This document shows positions 39,946 through 46,312 of a stretch of 46,361 nucleotides of DNA, in pieces. Both the position numbers and the translations under genes were made by a program. This stretch comes from Antrihabitans stalagmiti (GTDB taxonomy: Bacteria > Actinomycetota > Actinomycetes > Mycobacteriales > Mycobacteriaceae), in the NCBI RefSeq assembly GCF_016482825.1, contig NZ_JAEMNV010000014.1, positions 1-46,361 on the forward strand, in the 5' to 3' direction. Every line of letters starts with the position of its first letter. Position 1 is the stretch's first letter. The notes beneath the pieces were generated by a model. It was not told the origin of the DNA, made no database searches, and saw only the letters and a program-made list of their open reading frames with translations.

Positions 39946-40073
39946 AGCTCCTCCCGGTCTTCGGCCCAGTCGGAATGCCCGGACAGGGCGAGATCAGCAA
40001 CGCCGACTGCGACAGCGGCGATCAGACCAGCGGACGCGAGAGTCCATGCGGTGGAGGCGAGTTCGAGGAACAT
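39942..40073 (-). CDS. Small membrane protein, 43 aa
   Basis: One transmembrane segment (AWTLASAGLIAAVAVGVADLAL) with an acidic end (HSDWAEDREEL). The ATG at 40073 overlaps the upstream stop (TGATG), and the stop overlaps the next start (GTGA). It is one of several membrane micropeptides in the early operon. Confidence 0.6.
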   Translation of the reverse strand: MFLELASTAWTLASAGLIAAVAVGVADLALSGHSDWAEDREEL

Positions 40074-40522
40074 CAGTTGCCCTCGACAATCGCCATGACA
40101 TCAACAGACACCTCACGGGAAGTGAGCGCGACGTCGCAACCGTCCACGATCGGCTGCAGCAGAAACCGAATCTCATCGAGCTTCGCCGCATTGATCGCAG
40201 CGTGGCGGTCGACAGTCGGAGCGTTGTCGCGAACATCGGCGGCTGCCTGCCTCCGTTCGAGTGCTTCCGCAGCGGCAGTGACCGAGACGACACCTTCGTA
40301 ATCGCCAGACTCAGCGAGCTCGAGTGCATGAATGTCGAGTCGGTCTGCCCATCCGCCGAGCGTGTTGGTGAACGTTTCGGCGGTCGTCGCTTCCTTCGCG
40401 CCGATCGCGATACGCGGGTCGTCGAGGATGGCATCGGCTAGTTCGTTCGCCGACCACGCCTCGCCCGATGGCGGTTTGAAATCGAAGATGATGTCAGTGA
40501 GCAATTCGCGCAGGGCGGTCAT
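40073..40522 (-). CDS. Hypothetical early protein, 149 aa
   Basis: A soluble helical and acidic protein (SANELADAILDDPRIAIGAKEATTAETFTNTLGGWADRLDIHALELAE...). No recognised family. It overlaps both neighbours by 1-4 bp, so it is part of the coupled early operon. Confidence 0.6.
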   Translation of the reverse strand: MTALRELLTDIIFDFKPPSGEAWSANELADAILDDPRIAIGAKEATTAETFTNTLGGWADRLDIHALELAESGDYEGVVSVTAAAEALERRQAAADVRDNAPTVDRHAAINAAKLDEIRFLLQPIVDGCDVALTSREVSVDVMAIVEGN

Positions 40523-40674
40523 GCCGTCACCTGGCTCGGACGGCCCCAGATCGCGCGCTCGTCGACGATGGCGTGAACCTGCGCCTCAGTGAGCATCTGG
40601 GCGGCGACGATCTCGGCGAGCGTCCGTCGTCCCAACGCTGGCCGGTGGCGGCCGTTACGCTTGAAGAGTCTCAT
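40519..40674 (-). CDS. Small basic protein, 51 aa
   Basis: The N-terminus is Arg-rich (MRLFKRNGRHRPALGRRTLAEIV) and a helix follows. It starts at 40674 after the hairpin at 40704-40729, so it begins a translational block. The 3' end overlaps the next gene (ATGA). The function is unknown; a nucleic-acid-binding role would suit the charge. Confidence 0.58.
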   Translation of the reverse strand: MRLFKRNGRHRPALGRRTLAEIVAAQMLTEAQVHAIVDERAIWGRPSQVTA

Positions 40675-40703
40675 CGGTTGCTAATTCCTCTCGATGGGGC
40701 CGA

Positions 40704-40729
40704 CGGGTCGCGCGGGCATGCGCGGCCCG
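40704..40729. other. 10-bp hairpin in the early operon gap
   Basis: CGGGTCGCGC (40704-40713) pairs with GCGCGGCCCG (40720-40729). On the minus strand it is preceded by AAGAACGG, like the hairpin at 41579-41606. It may be a processing or attenuation site between early blocks. Confidence 0.4.
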
Positions 40730-40740
40730 TTCTTTGTTGG

Positions 40741-41004
40741 TCAGGGACCGGGGACGACGCCGCGTGATGGCACGCCAAGGGGGAAGAGCGCCGCCCCCGG
40801 GGTTTCTGGCGCACCACCCGACCCGGCGGCGTGGAAGTCAGCCGGGGCAGGCGATGCGATCTCCACGTCGAGCGCGGAGACGGATGCGACAGCAGCGAGA
40901 ACCGCGTCGGGGTTGCGGAACATGAGCACGCCCATCGCCCTGAACTGGGCGTCTCGTGGTAGCGCGTCGAAAGCCTCGAACGCTTCCGTGAACGTGGCGG
41001 TCAT
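40741..41004 (-). CDS. Hypothetical early protein, 87 aa
   Basis: The first 55 residues are helical (FTEAFEAFDALPRDAQFRAMGVLMFRNPDAVLAAVASVSAL) and the rest is a Gly/Pro/Ala-rich tail. The start overlaps the upstream gene (ATGA). No family is recognised. Confidence 0.55.
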   Translation of the reverse strand: MTATFTEAFEAFDALPRDAQFRAMGVLMFRNPDAVLAAVASVSALDVEIASPAPADFHAAGSGGAPETPGAALFPLGVPSRGVVPGP

Positions 41005-41300
41005 GCGGCACCGCCGGATTCGAGGAACTGTTCGACAGACGCGACAAGCCGGTCAGCCGTCGCGTCGGTGGACCACTCCCCCACGTAGCGCCAGACAACA
41101 GCGACGGCGAGGTTTGTGACGCCGAGCTGCGCGGCCGCAACGCGCCGCAACTCGTCGGCGTACGCCTCAGCGAGCCTTCGGTCCTGCCAAGTCTTCGTTT
41201 CTGTACCGCTGAGGAATCCGAAGATGTTCGGCGCTGAGTCCTGCACGAACGATCCATCCGGCAGACGCACGGCGAACTCACGATCCGGTCGGGTGGTCAT
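41001..41300 (-). CDS. Hypothetical early protein, 99 aa
   Basis: This protein (MTTRPDREFAVRLPDGSFVQDSAPN... TWQDRRLAEAYADELRRVAAAQLGV) looks like the small actinophage proteins with a beta hairpin and a long helix. The start at 41300 overlaps the excisionase stop (ATGA). The function is unknown. Confidence 0.62.
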   Translation of the reverse strand: MTTRPDREFAVRLPDGSFVQDSAPNIFGFLSGTETKTWQDRRLAEAYADELRRVAAAQLGVTNLAVAVVWRYVGEWSTDATADRLVASVEQFLESGGAA

Positions 41301-41551
41301 GCCGACCGCCGCACTGCGCGTGGACGTTTCGCCGTGACGGGAGCGCCGAGCCATTCGTCCACGGCGTCGCGGTGAATGGTCCACGGACCACGTCGGCCGG
41401 CGTGCCGACCCGACTGCGTTGCCCGCAACTCACCGGTCCGGCAGGCGTCGTAGACGGAGCCGACGCCACGGCGCGCGTATTTCGCAGCCTCTGGCACGGT
41501 CATCCACGGAGATGGGATAGCGGCTGGTTGGCTACGATCAATGTCTGTCAT
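41297..41551 (-). CDS. xis: Excisionase-like HTH protein, 84 aa
   Basis: WMTVPEAAKYARRGVGSVYDACRTGELRATQSGRHAGRRGPWTIHRDAVDEWLG is the HTH_17/AlpA-excisionase pattern (wing plus recognition helix), residues about 17-70. The C-terminal tail is basic. It is the second gene of the leftward early operon, where Xis is expected, and would help the integrase excise the prophage. The ATG at 41551 has AAGGAG at long spacing. Confidence 0.75.
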   Translation of the reverse strand: MTDIDRSQPAAIPSPWMTVPEAAKYARRGVGSVYDACRTGELRATQSGRHAGRRGPWTIHRDAVDEWLGAPVTAKRPRAVRRSA

Positions 41552-41578
41552 GGGAGTTCCGTTCTCCTTATGGCTGAT

Positions 41579-41606
41579 GGCCCTCGGCGTTCCCGCGCTG
41601 GGGGCC
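41579..41606. other. Hairpin between the Cro-like and excisionase genes
   Basis: GGCCCTCGGCG-type arms (left arm near 41583) pair with CGCTGGGGGCC in an 11-bp stem with wobbles and a 6-nt loop. It shares flanks AAGAACGG on the minus strand with the hairpin at 40704-40729. It might reduce read-through after the Cro-like gene. Confidence 0.38.
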
Positions 41607-41610
41607 GTTC

Positions 41611-41865
41611 TTATGCAGCGGTGTGGTTTGCGCTTCTGGAAGCGACAAGCACAGAGGCCGCAAAAAGCGATCCGGGAGGGGCGTTCAGCGCCTCCTCTAT
41701 GCGGCGTGCGACGTCTGGACCGACTGTGTCGCGCGCGCTCTTGCCCCTTGAGCGAAGGAATGCAATCGAGGAAGTCGAGCACTTGGCGGCCCGCGCAAGG
41801 TCGTCGTTACTCATGCCCCGATGTGCCATGTATTGGCGGAAAGCCTGCTTGCTGATGAGTCGCAC
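41611..41865 (-). CDS. Cro-like HTH protein, 84 aa
   Basis: An XRE-type HTH is visible: FRQYMAHRGMSNDDLARAAKCSTSSIAFLRSRGKSA... VARRIEEALNAPPGSLF. It is the first gene under the leftward promoter, divergent from the repressor, the normal place for Cro. The GTG at 41865 has GGGAGG 6 nt upstream, so the 30 additional residues of open frame upstream (which run across the promoter) are excluded. Confidence 0.78.
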   Translation of the reverse strand: MRLISKQAFRQYMAHRGMSNDDLARAAKCSTSSIAFLRSRGKSARDTVGPDVARRIEEALNAPPGSLFAASVLVASRSANHTAA

Positions 41866-41902
41866 CCAAAGCCTCCCTGGGTCTGCTGCGCGGTGTGTGA
41901 TC

Positions 41903-41931
41903 ACTGTAACTCTCGCTTTCTGCTTGGTCAA
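41903..41931 (-). promoter_or_regulatory. Leftward early promoter TTGACC-N17-TACAGT
   Basis: On the minus strand the -35 TTGACC (41931 to 41926) and -10 TACAGT (41908 to 41903) are separated by 17 bp, close to sigma-70/SigA consensus. Transcription would start near 41896, about 30 nt before the Cro-like GTG. A TGTAAC half-site (41905-41910) overlaps the -10. Confidence 0.72.
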
Positions 41932-41944
41932 CCAACAAGCGCGA

Positions 41945-41964
41945 TGTAACCACACTCGGTTACA
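41945..41964. promoter_or_regulatory. Immunity operator O1: TGTAAC-N8-GTTACA
   Basis: A perfect 6-base inverted repeat (7 bases if the flanking C/G are counted) 14 bp upstream of the leftward -35. The same arms recur at 42024-42042. This is a probable repressor/Cro site. Confidence 0.7.
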
Positions 41965-42023
41965 CCTCGCAACAGACGGGACTGGCGCTAACCTGCTGGT
42001 AGTCGAATCACAAGCCTGGAATT

Positions 42024-42042
42024 TGTAACTGCGACGGTTACA
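42024..42042. promoter_or_regulatory. Immunity operator O2: TGTAAC-N7-GTTACA
   Basis: The same arms as O1, spacing one base shorter. It overlaps TACACT (42039-42044), a possible -10 for the repressor gene, and so may mediate autoregulation. The rightward promoter itself is less clear than the leftward one. Confidence 0.65.
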
Positions 42043-42087
42043 CTTCCGCTATTCGAACACCGGCGATTCGTGGGAGCGTCTGAAACC

Positions 42088-42783
42088 GTGAGCAGCTTGA
42101 GCGACCTGCTGAACAGTCAGCCAGTCACCGCACGCCAGGCGGCCGCGATTGCCGAAAGGTTAGGTATTCACCTTCCTTACGGAACGATCGCCGCCTACTG
42201 GTCGGGTCGGCATGGACGACCGTCACTGGCCAACCTTGAGCGGCTCGCGCAAGTGCTGTCGCTCTCGATTCGCGAACTTCAACTGGCGGCGTGGGACGTA
42301 TCAGCCCCACTCGGGGAATACCAACCACCAGAGGAAGCCAACCTCCTCGACCAGCGACAGCGGCAAGCACTAGACGAGCTCATCAAGAGCATCGCCGCGT
42401 CGCAAGGAGGAACCGCCCGTGATTCCAGATTCAAAAGCCCTCTATCGTCGTCGCCGCAATCGGGAGCACCGAGCGAAACGAACGAAGACCAGGAGGCAAA
42501 GCCTGTCGATCTGACAGAGAAGCGCAACGAGAACCGACGGAACACGCAGGCCGCTAGAGCTGACATTCAGTGGCCGGCGCCGGACCCGGTCGTCTTGGCT
42601 GAGGGTCCGGATGGCAAGGGTGAGGCCTTGAATACTCCGGATCAGGCCGACGACCTTGACGACGACGCTGACGAAGAGCGCTGGGCCGCGCGCAAAGGTG
42701 AATCGAAGGAACGCCGCCGCCGGCGGTTGACAACAGCACCAGAAGACGAACCGCAGGGCGAAGCACCGGAGGGAGGGGCGTGA
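42088..42783 (+). CDS. Immunity repressor, HTH protein, 231 aa
   Basis: The first 75 residues are an HTH domain (VTARQAAAIAERLGIHLPYGTIAAYWSGRHGRPSLANLERLAQVLSLSIRELQLAAW) of the actinophage immunity-repressor type. The remaining 150 are very charged and probably disordered, ending in RRRRRL and an acidic tail. It would hold the leftward promoter off in the lysogen. The start is uncertain: GTG at 42088 has GGGAG 11 nt upstream, while GTG at 42070 is in frame too. The stop overlaps the next start. Confidence 0.75.
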   Translation: MSSLSDLLNSQPVTARQAAAIAERLGIHLPYGTIAAYWSGRHGRPSLANLERLAQVLSLSIRELQLAAWDVSAPLGEYQPPEEANLLDQRQRQALDELIKSIAASQGGTARDSRFKSPLSSSPQSGAPSETNEDQEAKPVDLTEKRNENRRNTQAARADIQWPAPDPVVLAEGPDGKGEALNTPDQADDLDDDADEERWAARKGESKERRRRRLTTAPEDEPQGEAPEGGA

Positions 42784-43277
42784 TTCCTCCTTGCGGTGGC
42801 CCGTACGCGACTCTCCCGCCAGGGCGCCATCCGGCGACGATGGCCGAGATCTACGAACACTTCGTGCAGAACGCTCCATTCCGCGAACGAAGAGAGCTCA
42901 TATTTCGTGCGCTCACCTTGCACGCAGACATGGTTGCAAACGTGTTTTCCAATGCACGACTATGGGTCGATGGCGGGTTTGTCACTCACAAGTCGTGGGC
43001 GGAACCTGAGGACGCCGACGTGGTAGTCGTCGTGCCTCAAGGCGAGATAGCACGAGCGACGGAGGACAAAAACCTACCTCTGTCGACCATGCAGGGCGTG
43101 CTGAGCACGAAACCGTCGGCCACCACTCCTAAGCTCCACCCGATGGGTGGTTTGCTGGACGTATTCATACAGCCCGACGTTCCAGTCTTGCTCGACCCGT
43201 GGCATCGGATCTGGTCCCTAGTAAGGGATGCAAGCGGAACGGAGTACCTGGTGCTACAAAGGGGTATCTGGAGGTGA
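42780..43277 (+). CDS. DUF6932-like nucleotidyltransferase-type protein, 165 aa
   Basis: ARLWVDGGFVTHKSWAEPEDADVVVVV is the DGxF...DxD pattern of the minimal nucleotidyltransferase-like family DUF6932 (residues about 58-86). The C-terminal part is a helix/strand mix. The GTG at 42780 follows GGAGGGAGGGG and overlaps the repressor stop, so both are translated together in the lysogen. Relatives with this fold act in defence or toxin systems. Substrate unknown. Confidence 0.65.
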   Translation: MIPPCGGPYATLPPGRHPATMAEIYEHFVQNAPFRERRELIFRALTLHADMVANVFSNARLWVDGGFVTHKSWAEPEDADVVVVVPQGEIARATEDKNLPLSTMQGVLSTKPSATTPKLHPMGGLLDVFIQPDVPVLLDPWHRIWSLVRDASGTEYLVLQRGIWR

Positions 43278-43284
43278 TTGTTCG

Positions 43285-44271
43285 ATGAGCGTAGAGAACG
43301 ATGCCTCTCGTGCAGTAGGCGAAGAACTCAGAGCGGCACTCGAATACAGCACGGGTGACCCCAAGTCGGATGACTACATCCGTGGATCGCTGCGTGCCGG
43401 AGTCGTAGGCGACGATCCGTACCTCGTCGATATCTTCGAACAGGTCGTCGGACCTGAGCAGGCTGAGGTCGATCTACACCTGACTGGTCCCGGCGTTCGG
43501 AATCATTCGACCAACGCTCACCATTTCGCCCAGTTCGTTTCGGGGATCAGCGAAGCCGTAAAAGAGACCGCGAAGGAGATGGCCGGCAAAGGTCGATACT
43601 CAGAGGGTCTCGTCATCGAGGGAGCGACACCGGGATCTGTGCGTGTCGTTCTTCGTGCGCCGGAGCCGAAAGTCGTGCAAGACCAGACCATCGATGAGCG
43701 CACGGCCGCGTCGAGCGTTGATTCCGACGCATTACGGGCAATCGCGGCGATCCTGACTCATGCCAGCGACAAGGATCCCAACAGCCCCTTCGTCGCGGAA
43801 CTTGCCGAGCTGCCAGTAAAGGCCCGCAGAGGATTGAAGCGCGCAGTCACGCAATCGCGTAAGGCTGGGTGGCTGATCGAAGGAACTGTAAGGCAACGTC
43901 AGATCGGCGCGGGAACCGTTCTGTTGTCCGCGGAGGGTGCGATGAGACTCGCACTCCAACTGGAGTCAGGTACGGAGAAGCGAACCACAGAGAAGGCCAT
44001 AGGTCGGATAGATGGTTTCCGACGCTCATTGGGCACGCTCTACTTCATCCCCGATGGAGGACAACCCTTCATTGCTGGTGTCAAGGATTCCAGCGTCGCA
44101 ACACGAGTGACGGAGCTATTTGTCGATCCTGACGAGATGGTCGAGGCGATCTTTCACGTCGTAGAGTCACTGCTGCCGGGTGCCGGAGCAGTAACACGAA
44201 GGAGTCGCGTCTTGGTCTCCATCAAACGGTCCGATGTCGGCGAGCAGGGCGACTTCGAATACAGCGACTGA
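43285..44271 (+). CDS. Unknown protein, operon partner of the nucleotidyltransferase, 328 aa
   Basis: I do not recognise it. The middle has EVDLHLTGPGVRNHSTNAHHFAQFVSGISEAVKETAKEM, then GLVIEGATPGSVRVVLRAP, and a later domain (IGRIDGFRRSLGTLYFIPDGG). It is soluble. ATG at 43285 has GGAGGTGA upstream (the upstream frame to 43228 is excluded). It follows the DUF6932-like gene after 7 bp and is the end of the repressor operon. Gene-pair organisation in a lysogen-expressed region suggests phage defence or addiction. Confidence 0.6.
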   Translation: MSVENDASRAVGEELRAALEYSTGDPKSDDYIRGSLRAGVVGDDPYLVDIFEQVVGPEQAEVDLHLTGPGVRNHSTNAHHFAQFVSGISEAVKETAKEMAGKGRYSEGLVIEGATPGSVRVVLRAPEPKVVQDQTIDERTAASSVDSDALRAIAAILTHASDKDPNSPFVAELAELPVKARRGLKRAVTQSRKAGWLIEGTVRQRQIGAGTVLLSAEGAMRLALQLESGTEKRTTEKAIGRIDGFRRSLGTLYFIPDGGQPFIAGVKDSSVATRVTELFVDPDEMVEAIFHVVESLLPGAGAVTRRSRVLVSIKRSDVGEQGDFEYSD

Positions 44272-44328
44272 CTAGGTTCGAAATCACACCGATGTATTTT
44301 GTCGGACCCTTGATTCACGCTGATCAGC

Positions 44329-44760
44329 ATGACCCGATGGCATCCGTGGCGACACCTCCGCGACAACCATTCGCACGTCGACGTCACCTACCCTGACCTC
44401 GGCGGACTTGGCTGCCTCGGACGACGCCGCGCCGGACACATCGAGATCGACGAAACCCTCGACCAGGTCGAACGCCGCTGCACCGTCACGCACGAGATCA
44501 CCCACATCGAACGAGGCCCGGTCCCCGATCATCCGTTCTACGGACCGAAGGAAGAGCGCACCGTCGAGCGAATCACCGCCGAACGGCTGATCGAACTGGA
44601 CGCATTGATCGACGCACTCGCGTGGAACCGGCACCGCGTCGACGCCGAGACAGCCGGCGAACTGTGGGTCGACCTGGACGTACTCGTCACGCGCGTCAAG
44701 AATCTGACTGAGGACGAGCGGCGACACATCGACATGGAGCTTGAGAGGCGGCAGCCGTGA
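44329..44760 (+). CDS. ImmA/IrrE-like metallopeptidase, 143 aa
   Basis: The zinc motif CTVTHEITHIERG (H55, E56, H59) lies in a helix, with E76 or E80 as third ligand (EERTVERITAERLIE), typical of ImmA-type proteases. In other elements such enzymes cleave the immunity repressor on induction. Here it sits downstream, separated from the repressor by the candidate defence pair. There is no good ribosome-binding site before the ATG. The 57 bp before it hold no gene. Confidence 0.75.
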   Translation: MTRWHPWRHLRDNHSHVDVTYPDLGGLGCLGRRRAGHIEIDETLDQVERRCTVTHEITHIERGPVPDHPFYGPKEERTVERITAERLIELDALIDALAWNRHRVDAETAGELWVDLDVLVTRVKNLTEDERRHIDMELERRQP

Positions 44761-44930
44761 ACCCTGAGAGCATGACGGACGACGAGCTGGTCGACGCTGC
44801 CGCCGCGCTCACCGCGAGCGAACGGGCGCACCTGATCGACGACAGTGTCGATGAAGCGCTTGCCGATCGAATCAAGCTGACAGCGCTGATAATCGAGATC
44901 GAACGACGCGCGGAAGGGCGGCAATCATGA
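44757..44930 (+). CDS. Small acidic helical protein, 57 aa
   Basis: The GTG at 44757 overlaps the previous stop (GTGA), and its stop overlaps the next start (ATGA). The product (VNPESMTDDELVDAAAALTASE...) is one or two acidic helices. The family is unknown. It is placed in the integrase operon. Confidence 0.62.
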   Translation: MNPESMTDDELVDAAAALTASERAHLIDDSVDEALADRIKLTALIIEIERRAEGRQS

Positions 44931-45154
44931 CACCCCTGCAGAGCATGATGCTCGACTTCGAAAAGCAGTACTGGCATCACGCCGGGGACAAAGAGACCGC
45001 GATCCGCGAGACCTTCGACATGTCCGCCGTGCGGTACTACACGCACCTGAACACGCTCCTCGACGAACCGGAAGCCCTTGCCGCCGAACCGGTCCTCGTG
45101 AACCGGCTTCGTCGCATCCGTGACGCACGCCTCCACACGCGAAAGGCCGGCTGA
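44927..45154 (+). CDS. DUF3263-type protein, 75 aa
   Basis: The sequence MLDFEKQYWHHAGDKETAIRETFDMSAVRYYTHLNTLLDEPEALAAEPVLVNRLRRIRDAR is the DUF3263 pattern (FE..W...AG.KE.AIRE.F..S..RYY..LN.LLD.P.AL....LV.RLRR.R), a small HTH-like actinobacterial protein of unknown role that recurs beside actinophage integrases. It overlaps the integrase start by one base. Confidence 0.82.
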   Translation: MTPLQSMMLDFEKQYWHHAGDKETAIRETFDMSAVRYYTHLNTLLDEPEALAAEPVLVNRLRRIRDARLHTRKAG

Positions 45155-46278
45155 TGGCCGCAATCTCCCCCTACGACACCGCGCACGGAAAGCGGTACCG
45201 CGTCCGCTACCGCATGCCGAACGGACGCCAGACCGACAAACGAGGATTCCTCACCAAGAAGGCCGCCGAAGGATTCGCGAACCGCGTCGAAGTCAGCAAG
45301 GACGACGGCAGCTACATCGAACCGAGTCGATCGAAGGTCACCGTCGGCGAGTGGGCGCAACTGTGGCTCGACGGCAAATCGAACCTCACACCATCCACCC
45401 GATCGCGATACCAAGGGATCGTCGACAAACACGTTCTCGGACGATGGGAGACAACGCCAGTCGGCCGCGTCGACTACGTCGATGTGCAGCGGTGGCTGAC
45501 CGAGCTCACCGAGACGCAGTCCGCGGCGTCGGTGACGAAGATCCACCGAGTGCTGTCGCAGATTCTCGATCTCGCGGTGCGGGACAAGCGGATCCCGAAC
45601 AACCCAGCGCACAAGGCGAGCCTGCCGCGCGTGGCGCACAAGAAGCGGCGCTACCTCACGGCCGCGCAAGTGGAGGCGCTCGCGGAGAAGTCCGGGTCGT
45701 GGGGTCCGCTCGTACTGTTCCTCGCTTATACCGGTCTTCGGTGGGGTGAGATGGCGGCGCTCACGGTCGGCGACGTCGACATGCTGCGCCGACGGGTCCA
45801 TGTCACGAAGTCGGTGACGATTGTCGAAGGCAAGCATTCCTGGGGTGAGCCGAAGGACTATCAGCATCGGTGGGTGCCGCTCCCCCGGTTCCTCGCCGAC
45901 GTCGTAGCGCCGATCGTGGCAGGCAAGGCGTCGACGTCGTTGCTGTTCGCTGGCGAGCGGGCGGGAAAGCCGTTGCGGTCGAAGGTTGCTCGCGAGGCGT
46001 GGTTCGACCAGGCGGTGATCGACGCTCGGTGCCCCGAGGCGTTCACGCCGCACGAGCTGCGTCACACTGCGGCGTCGCTAGCGGTGTCGGCCGGCGCTTC
46101 GGTGAAGGCGGTGCAGCGGATGCTGGGCCATGCAAAGGCGTCGATGACGCTGGACACGTACGCCGATCTGTTCGACGACGATCTCGAATCGGTGGGGATC
46201 GCGCTCGATGTGATCCGGGCAAGTGTGGGCAAAATGTGGGCAGACGGTGATGTGGTGGAAATGAGAAAGACCCCGTGA
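45154..46278 (+). CDS. int: Tyrosine integrase, 374 aa
   Basis: The N-terminal arm-binding domain (about 1-60), core-binding SAM-like domain (about 62-145) and catalytic domain are visible. Catalytic residues are R196 (TGLRWGE), H300 and R303 (HELRH), H326 (LGHAKAS) and Y336 (DTYADL). The gene reads toward attR, convergent with the tRNA it integrates into. The stop is inside the terminator stem and the candidate arm sites lie within codons near 357-364. Confidence 0.95.
   Translation: MAAISPYDTAHGKRYRVRYRMPNGRQTDKRGFLTKKAAEGFANRVEVSKDDGSYIEPSRSKVTVGEWAQLWLDGKSNLTPSTRSRYQGIVDKHVLGRWETTPVGRVDYVDVQRWLTELTETQSAASVTKIHRVLSQILDLAVRDKRIPNNPAHKASLPRVAHKKRRYLTAAQVEALAEKSGSWGPLVLFLAYTGLRWGEMAALTVGDVDMLRRRVHVTKSVTIVEGKHSWGEPKDYQHRWVPLPRFLADVVAPIVAGKASTSLLFAGERAGKPLRSKVAREAWFDQAVIDARCPEAFTPHELRHTAASLAVSAGASVKAVQRMLGHAKASMTLDTYADLFDDDLESVGIALDVIRASVGKMWADGDVVEMRKTP
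46224..46246 (+). repeat. Candidate integrase arm-type sites (right arm)
   Basis: The same 23-bp block as at 142-164, with TGTGGGCA at 46224-46231 and 46235-46242, 11 bp apart. It is inside the end of the integrase gene and 66 bp from the attR core. Exact conservation in a non-coding copy at the other end suggests a DNA-level function. Confidence 0.5.
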
Positions 46279-46308
46279 CCCTGCATTTCTGCTGGTCACG
46301 GGGTCTTT
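46266..46308. terminator. Strong bidirectional terminator after the integrase gene
   Basis: AAAGACCCCGTGACC (46266-46280) pairs perfectly with GGTCACGGGGTCTTT (46294-46308), a 15-bp stem with a 13-nt loop. T and A tails make it functional on both strands. It separates the integrase transcript from the tRNA gene. Confidence 0.9.
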
Positions 46309-46312
46309 GCCC

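Noticed and set aside
39736-40000. Longer ParB-like protein starting at 40000
   Set aside because: The first 87 residues are Arg/Pro-rich shadow of the 69-aa gene. The ATG at 39739 with ATGA overlap is better.
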